Made by a program: the position numbers and the translations under genes | NCBI GenBank assembly: GCA_017983755.1 | Contig: JAGOAU010000012.1 | Span: 1 to 64,000, forward strand | Source: Azonexus sp. | GTDB lineage: Bacteria > Pseudomonadota > Gammaproteobacteria > Burkholderiales > Rhodocyclaceae | DNA: 64,000 nt | Direction: 5' to 3' | In this document: piece by piece, positions 46,717 through 55,850 of the stretch | How the letters are laid out: the number at the start of each line of letters is the position of its first letter | How positions within the stretch are numbered: position 1 is the first letter of the stretch | The notes under the pieces: generated by a model | The model's database searches: none | The model's input: only the letters and a program-made list of their open reading frames with translations | Told to the model about the DNA's origin: nothing

Positions 46717-46745
46717 AAGGGCGGCCGGCGGGCCGCCCTTTTTTT
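46717..46745 (+). terminator. Intrinsic terminator of gltA
   Basis: Perfect 10-bp stem AAGGGCGGCC / GGCCGCCCTT with a GGCG loop and a following run of seven or more Ts. Confidence 0.93.
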
Positions 46746-46813
46746 ACCGGTGGAGCTTTGTGGCGCTTTACCAGGCGGCTGCAAAGAAATAAAACACCCT
46801 AACGGGGATGCCT

Positions 46814-49648
46814 ATGACTACGATGAATCAACTGTTCGACAGCACGATGTTTTTCGGCGGCAACGCGCCGTTTGTTGAAGAGCTGTACGAAAACTACCTG
46901 AACAACCCGACCGCCGTGCCCGACGAGTGGCGCGACTACTTCGATCGCCTGGCGCAGATGCCGGGCTATGTCGCCCGCGATGTGGCGCATGCACCGGTCA
47001 TCGCGGCTTTCGCCGAGCTGGCCAAGGATGGCGGCTTCCGTCCGGCTGCCAGCAGCGGCGGCGACAACAAAAAACAATCCGCCGTCGGCCAGCTGGTGAC
47101 TGCCTATCGCTCGATGGGTACCCGCTGGGCCGATCTCGATCCGCTCAAGCGCCTGCCGCGTCCGAAAATCGACGAACTGGAATTGTCGTTCTACGGCTTT
47201 TCCGATGCCGACCTCAACCAGAACTTCAGCGTCGGTTCGCTGAAGGGCCTGCCGGAAACGGCCAAGCTCGGCGACATTCTCGAAACCCTGAAGCAGACCT
47301 ACTGCGGCTCGGTCGGTGTCGAGTACATGTACATGACCGAGTACACCGAGAAGCGCTGGCTGCAGGAACGCCTGGAAACCATCCGTTCGCGTCCCACCTA
47401 CAACGCCGATCAGAAAAAGCGCATTCTGGAGCGGTTGACCGCAGCAGAGACGCTGGAGCGTTATCTTCATACCAAGTATGTCGGCCAGAAGCGTTTCTCG
47501 CTCGAAGGCGGCGATTCGCTGATCGTTGCCATGGATGAAGCGATCCGCGTCGGCGGCAAGCTTGGCGTTGACGAAGTCGTCATCGGCATGGCCCACCGCG
47601 GCCGCCTGAACGTGCTGGTCAATACGCTGGGCAAGGCGCCGTCGATGCTGTTCGCCGAATTCGAAGGCAAGAAGAAGAGTGATCTTTCTGCCGGCGACGT
47701 CAAGTACCACATGGGCTTCTCGTCCGACGTTTCCACCCCGGGCGGCCCCTGTCACCTGACGCTGGCCTTCAACCCCTCGCACCTCGAGATTGTCAATCCG
47801 GTGGTCGAAGGCTCGGTCTACGCCCGTCAGCTGCGCCGCGGCGAAGAGGGCAAGTCCAAGGTCGTGCCGGTCATCATCCACGGCGATTCCGCCGTGGCCG
47901 GCCAGGGTGTCAACCAGGAAATGCTCAACTTCGCGCAGACCCGCGGCTACGGCACGGGCGGCACGCTGCACATCGTGGTGAACAACCAGATCGGCTTCAC
48001 CACCAGCGACCCGCGCGACTATCGCTCCGGCCACTACTGCACCGACATCTTCAAGATGGCCGATGCACCGATCTTCCACGTCAATGGCGACGATCCGGAA
48101 GCAGTGGCGCTGGTCACCCAGCTCGCCGTCGAGTTCCGTCAGCAGTTCAAGAAGGATGTCGTGGTCGACATCATCTGCTTCCGCAAGCTCGGTCACAACG
48201 AGCAGGACGAGCCGATGGTCACCCAGCCGCTGATGTACAAAAAGATTGCGCAACACCCGGGTACCCGCAAGCTCTACGGCGACAAGCTGATTGCCGAAGG
48301 TGTGCTGGCTGCCGATGGTCCCGATCAGATGATCAAGGAGTATCGCGAGCACCTGGACAAGGGCGAACTGCTCTACAACCCGGTTCTCGCCGGCTACAAG
48401 CACCCGAACACCATCGACTGGACGCCGTTCCTGACCAAGGGCTACATCGAGAACTGCGATACCACGGTGCCGCTCAAGGAACTGCAGCGCCTGTCGCAAC
48501 GCCTGACCGCGTTGCCGGAAGGCTTCACGCTGCACTCCCGCGTCAAGAAGATCGTCGAGGATCGGGCGGCGATGGGCGAGGGCAAGCTGCCGGTCGACTG
48601 GGGTATGGCCGAGAACCTGGCCTACGCTTCGTTGCTGGTGTCCGGCTACGGTGTCCGCATCTCCGGTGAAGACGTCGGGCGCGGTACCTTCTTCCACCGC
48701 CACGCTGCCTTCCATGACCAGAATCGCGAGAACTGGGATCAGGGGACGTATCACCCGCTGAAGAATCTGCAGGAAAAGCAGGCCGGCTTCCAGTGCTACG
48801 ACTCGGTGCTCTCGGAAGAGGCCGTGCTGGCTTTCGATTACGGTTACGCTTCCGCCAACCCGTACGAGCTGGTGGTATGGGAAGGCCAGTTCGGCGACTT
48901 CGCCAACGGCGCCCAGGTGGTAATCGACCAGTTCATCGCCTCCGGCGAAGCCAAGTGGGGTCGTGCCTGCGGTCTGGTCATGCTGTTGCCGCATGGTTAC
49001 GAAGGTCAGGGTCCGGAGCACTCGTCCGCCCGCCTCGAACGCTACATGCAGCTTTGTGCCGAGATGAACATGGAAGTCTGCGTGCCGACGACGGCTGCCC
49101 AGGTCTTCCACATGCTGCGCCGCCAGGGTGTGCGCCAGCAGCGCAAGCCGCTGATCGTCATGACGCCTAAGTCGCTGTTGCGTCACAAGGATGCGGCGTG
49201 TTCCCTGGATGACCTGGCAAACGGTCAGTTCCAGCCGGTGATCGGCGAGATCGACAAGGTCGATGCCAAGAAGGTTACCCGTGTCGTCCTGTGTTCCGGC
49301 AAGGTTTACTACGACCTGCTGGCTGCCCGTCGCGAGAAGAAGATCACCAACATTGCCATCGTTCGCGTCGAGCAGCTCTATCCCTTCCCGAAGGATCATC
49401 TGGAGAAGGAACTGGCCAAGTATCCGAAAGCGACGGAAGTCGTCTGGTGCCAGGAAGAGCCGCGCAACCAGGGCGCCTGGTACTGGATCGCTTCGCGTCA
49501 TCACCTCGACACGCAGCTTGGCAGCAAGCAGAAGATGCTGCTGGTGTCGCGTCCGGCATCCTCGTCGCCGGCGGTCGGTTATCTCGCCAAGCACAACGAG
49601 CAACAAAAGGCACTGGTCGAGTCCGCCTTGGGCAAGATCGAGTACTAA
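46814..49648 (+). CDS. odhA: 2-oxoglutarate dehydrogenase E1 component
   Basis: 944-residue thiamine-diphosphate enzyme that decarboxylates 2-oxoglutarate and transfers the succinyl group to OdhB. The N-terminus (DSTMFFGGNAPFVEELYENYLNNPTAVPDEW) is the E2-binding motif. Core motifs include GMAHRGRLNVLVN, HGDSAVAGQGV and FRKLGHNEQDEP. Of three close ATGs (46808, 46814, 46823), the second has the best spacing to CGGGG. It begins a third transcription unit in the TCA cluster. Confidence 0.97.
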   Translation: MTTMNQLFDSTMFFGGNAPFVEELYENYLNNPTAVPDEWRDYFDRLAQMPGYVARDVAHAPVIAAFAELAKDGGFRPAASSGGDNKKQSAVGQLVTAYRSMGTRWADLDPLKRLPRPKIDELELSFYGFSDADLNQNFSVGSLKGLPETAKLGDILETLKQTYCGSVGVEYMYMTEYTEKRWLQERLETIRSRPTYNADQKKRILERLTAAETLERYLHTKYVGQKRFSLEGGDSLIVAMDEAIRVGGKLGVDEVVIGMAHRGRLNVLVNTLGKAPSMLFAEFEGKKKSDLSAGDVKYHMGFSSDVSTPGGPCHLTLAFNPSHLEIVNPVVEGSVYARQLRRGEEGKSKVVPVIIHGDSAVAGQGVNQEMLNFAQTRGYGTGGTLHIVVNNQIGFTTSDPRDYRSGHYCTDIFKMADAPIFHVNGDDPEAVALVTQLAVEFRQQFKKDVVVDIICFRKLGHNEQDEPMVTQPLMYKKIAQHPGTRKLYGDKLIAEGVLAADGPDQMIKEYREHLDKGELLYNPVLAGYKHPNTIDWTPFLTKGYIENCDTTVPLKELQRLSQRLTALPEGFTLHSRVKKIVEDRAAMGEGKLPVDWGMAENLAYASLLVSGYGVRISGEDVGRGTFFHRHAAFHDQNRENWDQGTYHPLKNLQEKQAGFQCYDSVLSEEAVLAFDYGYASANPYELVVWEGQFGDFANGAQVVIDQFIASGEAKWGRACGLVMLLPHGYEGQGPEHSSARLERYMQLCAEMNMEVCVPTTAAQVFHMLRRQGVRQQRKPLIVMTPKSLLRHKDAACSLDDLANGQFQPVIGEIDKVDAKKVTRVVLCSGKVYYDLLAARREKKITNIAIVRVEQLYPFPKDHLEKELAKYPKATEVVWCQEEPRNQGAWYWIASRHHLDTQLGSKQKMLLVSRPASSSPAVGYLAKHNEQQKALVESALGKIEY

Positions 49649-49672
49649 TAACTAAAGCAGAGTGGAGTCACT

Positions 49673-50899
49673 ATGAGCATTATCGAAGTTCAAGTCCCCC
49701 AGTTGTCCGAGTCCGTTGCCGAAGGCACGCTGGCTTCCTGGAAAAAGAAAATTGGCGAAGCCGTTGCCCGTGACGAAATCCTGATCGATATCGAAACCGA
49801 CAAGGTCGTTCTTGAAGTGCCCTCGCCCGGCGCCGGCGTCCTCGTCGAAATCGTCAAGGGTGATGGTGAAACCGTCGTTTCCGGCGAGCTGATCGCCCGT
49901 ATCGATACCGAAGCCAAGGCGGGTGCCGCTGCACCGGCCGCCGAAGCGCCGAAGGCTGCCGCTCCGGCCGCTGCCCCGGCACCGGCCGCCGCAGCCCCGG
50001 CAGGTACGGCCAGCCCGTCGGCCCGCAAGATCCTCGACGAGAAGGGCATCGCTGCCGCCGACGTCGCCGGTTCCGGCCGTGGTGGTCGCGTGACCAAGGA
50101 AGACGCCGTTGCCGCTGCGCCGAAGACCGGTCCGGTCGCTGCCCCGGCTGCCGCCAAGGCTGCGCTGCCGACGCCGCCGGTCGCGGTCGCCCTCGGCGAG
50201 CGCACCGAGCAGCGCGTGCCGATGACCCGCCTGCGTGCCCGCATTGCCGAGCGTCTGCTGCAGTCGCAACAAACCAATGCCATCCTGACCACGTTCAACG
50301 AAGTGAACATGGGCCCGATGATGGCGCTGCGCAAGCAGTACGGCGAGAAGTTCGAGAAGACCCACGGTGTCCGTCTCGGCTTCATGGGCTTCTTCGTCAA
50401 GGCCGCTTGCGCCGCCCTGCAGAAGTTCCCGGTGCTGAACGCTTCCGTCGATGGCAATGACATCATCTATCACGGCTACATCGACATCGGCATCGCCGTT
50501 GGTTCGCCGCGTGGCCTGGTCGTGCCGATCATCCGCAACGCCGACCAGCTGAGCATTGCCGAGATCGAAAAGAAGATCGCCGAATTCGGCGCCAAGGCCA
50601 AGGATGGCAAGCTGTCCATCGAAGACCTGACCGGCGGTACCTTCTCGATCTCCAACGGCGGCATCTTCGGTTCCATGATGTCCACCCCGATCATCAACCC
50701 GCCGCAATCCGCGATCCTCGGCATCCATGCCACCAAGGACCGCGCCATGGTTGAAAACGGTCAGGTCGTCGTGCGTCCGATGAACTACCTTGCCATGTCC
50801 TACGATCACCGCATCATCGACGGCCGCGAAGCCGTCCTCGGTCTGGTAACCATGAAGGAAGCGCTGGAAGATCCGTCGCGTCTGCTCCTCGGCGTCTAA
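49673..50899 (+). CDS. odhB: Dihydrolipoyllysine-residue succinyltransferase (E2)
   Basis: 408-residue E2. One lipoyl domain with lipoylated Lys44 in [11 protein letters not shown], an Ala/Pro-rich linker, an E3-binding domain ([18 protein letters not shown]) and the catalytic domain, ending in [14 protein letters not shown] with the catalytic His. It forms the core of the 2-oxoglutarate dehydrogenase complex. Located 24 bp after odhA. Confidence 0.97.
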   Translation: MSIIEVQVPQLSESVAEGTLASWKKKIGEAVARDEILIDIETDKVVLEVPSPGAGVLVEIVKGDGETVVSGELIARIDTEAKAGAAAPAAEAPKAAAPAAAPAPAAAAPAGTASPSARKILDEKGIAAADVAGSGRGGRVTKEDAVAAAPKTGPVAAPAAAKAALPTPPVAVALGERTEQRVPMTRLRARIAERLLQSQQTNAILTTFNEVNMGPMMALRKQYGEKFEKTHGVRLGFMGFFVKAACAALQKFPVLNASVDGNDIIYHGYIDIGIAVGSPRGLVVPIIRNADQLSIAEIEKKIAEFGAKAKDGKLSIEDLTGGTFSISNGGIFGSMMSTPIINPPQSAILGIHATKDRAMVENGQVVVRPMNYLAMSYDHRIIDGREAVLGLVTMKEALEDPSRLLLGV

Positions 50900-50912
50900 T
50901 CGACGTTTGCCG

Positions 50913-50946
50913 GCGCCAGTGTCCCTATTCGGGCGCTGGCGCTTTT
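50913..50946 (+). terminator. Stem-loop with T tail between odhB and lpdA
   Basis: GCGCCAGTG / CGCTGGCGC (9 pairs, one G-T) with a 12-nt loop, then TTTT. It lies inside an otherwise continuous operon and 28 bp before lpdA, so it may lower rather than stop transcription into lpdA. Confidence 0.7.
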
Positions 50947-50974
50947 GCACATCTGAAATCTGAAAGGTTTACAC

Positions 50975-52399
50975 ATGTCCAAGCAATTTGACGTGCTCGT
51001 TATCGGTGGTGGTCCCGGTGGTTACATCGCCGCCATTCGTGCTTCCCAGCTTGGTTTTACGGCTGCCTGTGCCGAATCCAATCCCTATGCCGACCCGAAG
51101 GGCGAGCCCCGTCTCGGCGGTACCTGCCTGAACGTCGGTTGCATCCCGTCCAAGGCGCTGCTGCATACCTCGCACCTGTTCGAGGAAGCCGGCCACTCCT
51201 TCGAGGCGCAGGGGATCAAGGTCGGCAAGGCTACTATCGACGTGCCGACCATGAAGGCACGCAAGGATGGCGTGGTCAATCAGCTGACCGGTGGCATCAA
51301 GATGCTGCTGAAGAAGAACAAGGTCACCTTCCTGGCCGGCCACGGTTCCTTCGTCGGCAAGGAAGGTGATTACTGGAAGGTCAAGGTCGGCGCCGAGGAA
51401 GTGCTGGCCAAGCAGGTCATCGTCGCGACCGGCTCGAAGGCCCGTCACCTGCCGGGCCTGCCGGTCGACCAGAAGATCGTCATGGATAACGAAGGTGCCC
51501 TGAATCAGGAATCCGTGCCGAAGAAGCTGGCCATCATCGGTGCCGGTGTCATCGGTCTGGAAATGGGTTCGGTCTGGCGTCGCGTCGGCTCCGAAGTCAC
51601 CGTTCTCGAAGCCATGCCCGATTTCCTCGCCGCGGCCGATGTCGATGTGGCCAAGGAGGCCCTCAAGCTGTTTACCAAGCAGGGCCTGAACATCCAGATG
51701 GGCGTCAAGATCGGCGATATCAAGGCGACCAAGAAGTCGGTTTCGATCGCCTACACCGACAAGGATGGCAAGGCGCAGAAACTGGATGCCGATCGCCTGA
51801 TCGTCTCCATCGGCCGCGTCCCGAATACCGACGGCCTGAATGCCGAAGCGGTTGGCCTGCAGCTCGACGAGCGTGGCTTTGTTGCGGTCGACGGCCATTG
51901 CAAGACCAATTTGCCGGGCGTCTGGGCCATCGGCGACGTCGTGCGTGGTCCGATGCTGGCGCACAAGGCGCATGAAGAAGGCGTCATGGTTGCCGAAATG
52001 ATGGCCGGCCAGGCCGGTCACTGCAATTTCGACACCATCCCCTGGGTCATCTACACCTCGCCGGAAATCGCCTGGGTCGGCAAGACCGAGCAGCAACTCA
52101 AGGCCGACGGCGTCGCCTACAAGGCCGGCAAGGTTCCGTTCCTGGCCAATGGCCGGGCGCTGGGCATGGGCGATCCTTCGGGCTTCGTCAAGATGCTGGC
52201 CTGCAAGGATACCGATCGCATCCTTGGCGTGCACATCATCGGCGCCAATGCCTCGGAAATCATCGCCGAGGCCGTCGTGGCGATGGAATTCGGTGGTGCC
52301 TCGGAAGACCTGGCCCGCATCTGCCATGCGCATCCGACCCTGTCGGAGACCGTGCATGAAGCCGCGCTGGCCTGCGACAAGCGTACGCTGAACTTCTGA
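50975..52399 (+). CDS. lpdA: Dihydrolipoyl dehydrogenase (E3)
   Basis: 474-residue flavoprotein that reoxidises dihydrolipoamide with NAD. FAD motif [17 protein letters not shown], redox disulfide [13 protein letters not shown] (Cys51, Cys56), NAD motif [16 protein letters not shown] and the C-terminal HAHPTLSE with the catalytic His-Glu pair. An exact copy of the 13-mer repeat lies inside (51890-51902). It completes the odh unit. Confidence 0.96.
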   Translation: MSKQFDVLVIGGGPGGYIAAIRASQLGFTAACAESNPYADPKGEPRLGGTCLNVGCIPSKALLHTSHLFEEAGHSFEAQGIKVGKATIDVPTMKARKDGVVNQLTGGIKMLLKKNKVTFLAGHGSFVGKEGDYWKVKVGAEEVLAKQVIVATGSKARHLPGLPVDQKIVMDNEGALNQESVPKKLAIIGAGVIGLEMGSVWRRVGSEVTVLEAMPDFLAAADVDVAKEALKLFTKQGLNIQMGVKIGDIKATKKSVSIAYTDKDGKAQKLDADRLIVSIGRVPNTDGLNAEAVGLQLDERGFVAVDGHCKTNLPGVWAIGDVVRGPMLAHKAHEEGVMVAEMMAGQAGHCNFDTIPWVIYTSPEIAWVGKTEQQLKADGVAYKAGKVPFLANGRALGMGDPSGFVKMLACKDTDRILGVHIIGANASEIIAEAVVAMEFGGASEDLARICHAHPTLSETVHEAALACDKRTLNF

Positions 52400-52439
52400 T
52401 GTCGCCGGCTGGCGCAAGCGTCAGCCGCTACGACCAAGC

Positions 52440-52467
52440 AAAGAGCCCTGCGGGGCTCTTTGTTTTT
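52440..52467 (+). terminator. Intrinsic terminator of lpdA
   Basis: AAAGAGCCC / GGGCTCTTT stem around a short CTGCG loop, then TTTTT. Confidence 0.9.
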
Positions 52468-52526
52468 GCGGGGCTTGCCGCCATACTACGGCCTCAATTG
52501 CGATCAAATCCCATTCGGCTTGCAGA

Positions 52527-54737
52527 ATGCATAACGACGACGATCAACTGGCCTTCCTCGATGACATGCCGGCACCCGATTCCGGCAGCGCGGCGGAGGC
52601 TTGCTGGTACCTGCTGATCGTCGATGACGACGAGGATGTCCATCACGCGACCGAATTTGCACTGAGCGATCTGCGGGTACTGGGGCGGCCGCTGGAATTC
52701 CTGCACGCTTTCAGTGCCGGTGAGGCGATCGCCATCCTCGAGCGCCAGCGCGATGTCGCGGTCATCCTGCTCGACGTGGTGATGGAGCACGAGGACGCCG
52801 GTCTCAAGGCGGTCGAACGCATACGCAACGATCTCGGCCTGGATGCCGTGCGGATCATCCTGCGCACCGGCCAGCCGGGCTACGCACCGGAACTCGACGC
52901 CATCGCCAATTACGACATCAACGATTACAAGACCAAGACCGAGCTGACCCGCGGCAAGCTGTTCACCACGGTGACGGCGGCAATCCGTTCGTTCGAGCAG
53001 ATCCAGCGCCTGGAGGCGAGCCGCAGCGGCCTCGAGCTGATCATCGACGGATCCAGCCATTTCAATGCCGAGCAGGGCCTGCCATCGTTTGGTGCTGCGG
53101 TCATCGCGCAGTTGTCCGATCTGCTAGGCATTCCGCCGCACGGCATGGTCTGCATCCGGTGCGGTAGCGGCTCCGCTGCCGGCATCGTTCTCGCCGCGGC
53201 CGGTCGCTACGAGGCGATGATCAACCAGCCGCTGGCGGCGGTGGGTGAGCCCGGCGCCCGCGAGATGCTCGAACGCTGCCTGCAGGAGCGCCGCAACCAG
53301 TGCGGCGAGCATTCCCTGGCACTCTATTTCGCCGGGCGGCACGGCAGCAATTTTGCCGTCTATGTCGAGTCGACCGCAGCGATCCGGGCGGTTGACCGCC
53401 ACCTGCTCAACGTGTTTCGCACCAACATTGCCATCTGCGGCGAGAACATCGGTCTCGTCGAGCGCCTGCGCCGGGCGGCGTACGTCGATACACTGACCGG
53501 GCTGCCGAGCCGGGCTGCACAGATCGAAGTCATCGACGGGCTGGCGGAAGGTGCGCGGAGCGGGAATTACGTGCTGGCGATGATCGACATCGACCAGTTT
53601 TCCGAGACCATCGATGCCTTCGGCTACCGCTTCGGCGACCAGCAACTGCAGGCGGTGGCCGGGCGCCTGCGCGCCAAGCTGCCGGACGATGTGCATGTCG
53701 CGCGGGTCGGCAGCGACGTGTTCGGCGTCTTTGGCCGCAGCGAGGTCGTCAATCCCGCCAGCTTGCGCGCCATCCTGCTTCCGCCCTTCGACAGCGAGGG
53801 GGGGCTGCACACCATTTCGTTCTCGATTGGCCTCGTCCGCGCCGATGCGGTGGACGCCGATGGCGCCGACCTGCAGCGCAACGCGGCGATCGCGCTCAAG
53901 CGCGCCAAGGTCGCCGGCCCCGGCAACGATGCCTACTACACCGCCGAGGTCGGCGCGCTGACCCGGCAGCGCGTGCATATGCTGCACGACTTGCGAGCCG
54001 CGCTTGAAAACGGTGACCTCTTCGTCGTCTACCAGCCGCAGATCGATCTTTCCTCCGGCGCCGTCGTCGGCATCGAAGCCTTGTTGCGCTGGCGCACGGC
54101 GACCGGCGAGTTCGTTCCGCTCGAACAGTTCATCGCCATCGCCGAGCAGTCGGGGCTGATCGTCGCCGTCGGCAGCTGGGTGCTGCGAACCGCCCTGGCT
54201 GCCCAGCGCGAACTGGCGACCCGGGGCTTTCCCCTGCGCATGGCGGTCAATGTCTCGCCGGTACAGTTCCGTCAGCCGGGCTTTCTGGATGTCGTCCGCG
54301 ATGCGATGGCCGAAAATTCGCTCGACCCCGGCCTGCTGGAGCTTGAAATAACCGAATCCGTGGCGCTTTCGGGCTGGACGCAGACCGTCGAGCGCATGCA
54401 GGCGATCAAGGCGCTGGGGGCGTTGATCGCCATCGACGATTTCGGGACCGGCTTCTCGTCGCTGAGCTATCTGGCCCGCCTGCCGGCCGATTGCCTCAAG
54501 ATCGACCGCAGCTTCGTCCATGCGCTTGACAACCAGCGTTCCGGAACGCCGATCGCGGCGATGGTGATCCAGCTCGGCAAGCAGCTGGGCATGCGTGTCC
54601 TGGCCGAAGGCGTCGAGGACTGCGGACAGCTGCAGACCCTGGTCGATCTCGGTTGCCACGAGGCGCAGGGGATGGTTTACGCACCGGCGATGGCGCAACA
54701 GGATCTGCTGGTCTGGCTCGCGAACCGGGAACGTTGA
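52527..54737 (+). CDS. Response regulator with REC, DUF3369, degenerate GGDEF and EAL domains
   Basis: 736-residue cytoplasmic signalling protein. REC domain with phospho-acceptor Asp83 in AVILLDVVME; DUF3369-like middle region (about 165-310); GGDEF domain from VDTLTGLPSRAAQ (about 321) whose active site reads GSDVFGVFG instead of GGEEF, so no cyclase activity is expected; EAL domain from about 480 with IEALLRW and DDFGTGFSSLSYL intact, so c-di-GMP phosphodiesterase activity is likely. A binding lipoprotein and a histidine kinase follow within 16 bp, and they are probably its partner sensor system. Confidence 0.92.
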   Translation: MHNDDDQLAFLDDMPAPDSGSAAEACWYLLIVDDDEDVHHATEFALSDLRVLGRPLEFLHAFSAGEAIAILERQRDVAVILLDVVMEHEDAGLKAVERIRNDLGLDAVRIILRTGQPGYAPELDAIANYDINDYKTKTELTRGKLFTTVTAAIRSFEQIQRLEASRSGLELIIDGSSHFNAEQGLPSFGAAVIAQLSDLLGIPPHGMVCIRCGSGSAAGIVLAAAGRYEAMINQPLAAVGEPGAREMLERCLQERRNQCGEHSLALYFAGRHGSNFAVYVESTAAIRAVDRHLLNVFRTNIAICGENIGLVERLRRAAYVDTLTGLPSRAAQIEVIDGLAEGARSGNYVLAMIDIDQFSETIDAFGYRFGDQQLQAVAGRLRAKLPDDVHVARVGSDVFGVFGRSEVVNPASLRAILLPPFDSEGGLHTISFSIGLVRADAVDADGADLQRNAAIALKRAKVAGPGNDAYYTAEVGALTRQRVHMLHDLRAALENGDLFVVYQPQIDLSSGAVVGIEALLRWRTATGEFVPLEQFIAIAEQSGLIVAVGSWVLRTALAAQRELATRGFPLRMAVNVSPVQFRQPGFLDVVRDAMAENSLDPGLLELEITESVALSGWTQTVERMQAIKALGALIAIDDFGTGFSSLSYLARLPADCLKIDRSFVHALDNQRSGTPIAAMVIQLGKQLGMRVLAEGVEDCGQLQTLVDLGCHEAQGMVYAPAMAQQDLLVWLANRER

Positions 54738-54743
54738 ACGCCC

Positions 54744-55841
54744 ATGCGCCGGCTCGTTCCATGCCTGTTTGCGCTCATCATCCTGATTGGTTGCAGCCCG
54801 CGCGAACCACTGCGTGTCGGCTTCCTGGCCGGACTCAGCGGCAACGTCGCCGACCTCGGCGAGGCCGGGCGCAATGGAGCGCAGATCGCCGTCGAGGAGG
54901 TCAACCGGGCGGGGGGCATCAATGGCCGCCCGGTCGAACTGATCGTCCGTGACGATGCCCAGAGTCCGGAGAAGGCGATCGCCGCCGCCAACGAACTGAT
55001 TGCGTCGGGCGTCGAGGCCATCGTCGGGCCGATGACCAGCGCCATGGCGGAGGTGGTATTGCCGCTGGCGCAACGGGCCGGCGTCGTTCTGGTCAGTCCG
55101 ACCGTGACCGCGCGCAAGTTTTTCGGCCAGGACGACAATCTCTTCCTGATCATGTCGAGCACCCGCGAAGAGGCAAGGCTGAGCGCCGACTATCATTTCC
55201 GCGAAAGCGGCGTGCGTCGCGTGGCGGCCATCTACGACCAGAAGAACCTGGCCTACACGGAGAGCTGGCTGCGCGAATTCACCGTCGCCTTCCAGCAGGC
55301 CGGCGGGGATGTCCTGCCGTTTGCCTTCGAATCCAGCCCCGATGCCAATTTCGGGGCCATTGCCCGGCAGGTTCTGAACAAGCGGCCCGATGCCATCCTG
55401 CTGATAACGAGTGCCGTCGATGCGGCGCGCTTTGCCCAGAAGATCCGCGACCGCAATCAGCAGGTGCTCCTTTTTGCCTCGCAATGGGCGACCACCGATC
55501 GCCTGATCGAACTGGGCGGCAATGCGGTGGAGGGCATGGTCCTCCACAATTATTTTGACCGCGACAGCAAGGCGGCGGGCCTGGCGCGGTTGCGCGACGT
55601 CTATGTCGAACGTTTCCAGCGCGAGCCCGGGTTTGCCGGGGTCGCCGCCTACGATGCGACGCGCGCCGTGCTGGAGGCACTCGTCCGGCGCGAGAGCGGC
55701 GAGCATCTGCGCGAAGTCATGCTGACGCGCGGCCCTTTTCCCGGCGCCGAGGATGGCACCAGCTTCGACCGCTTCGGCGACAGTCGCCGCATTCCTCATG
55801 TCGCGGTGGTGCGTGATGGCCATTTCGTCACCTTGCGCTAG
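54744..55841 (+). CDS. Periplasmic substrate-binding lipoprotein (Peripla_BP_6)
   Basis: 365-residue lipoprotein: lipobox LIGC with Cys17. The mature part is a branched-chain amino-acid-type binding protein: LRVGFLAGLSGNVADLGEAGRNGAQIAVEEVNRAGGINGRPVEL. No permease or ATPase genes lie near it, so it is likely a ligand sensor for the histidine kinase that starts 9 bp later. Starts 6 bp after the EAL gene. Confidence 0.9.
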   Translation: MRRLVPCLFALIILIGCSPREPLRVGFLAGLSGNVADLGEAGRNGAQIAVEEVNRAGGINGRPVELIVRDDAQSPEKAIAAANELIASGVEAIVGPMTSAMAEVVLPLAQRAGVVLVSPTVTARKFFGQDDNLFLIMSSTREEARLSADYHFRESGVRRVAAIYDQKNLAYTESWLREFTVAFQQAGGDVLPFAFESSPDANFGAIARQVLNKRPDAILLITSAVDAARFAQKIRDRNQQVLLFASQWATTDRLIELGGNAVEGMVLHNYFDRDSKAAGLARLRDVYVERFQREPGFAGVAAYDATRAVLEALVRRESGEHLREVMLTRGPFPGAEDGTSFDRFGDSRRIPHVAVVRDGHFVTLR

Positions 55842-55850
55842 GGAAGCATT

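Noticed and set aside
46799-49606. 935-codon minus-strand frame opposite odhA
   Set aside because: Shadow of odhA; sequence is low-complexity with no family resemblance.
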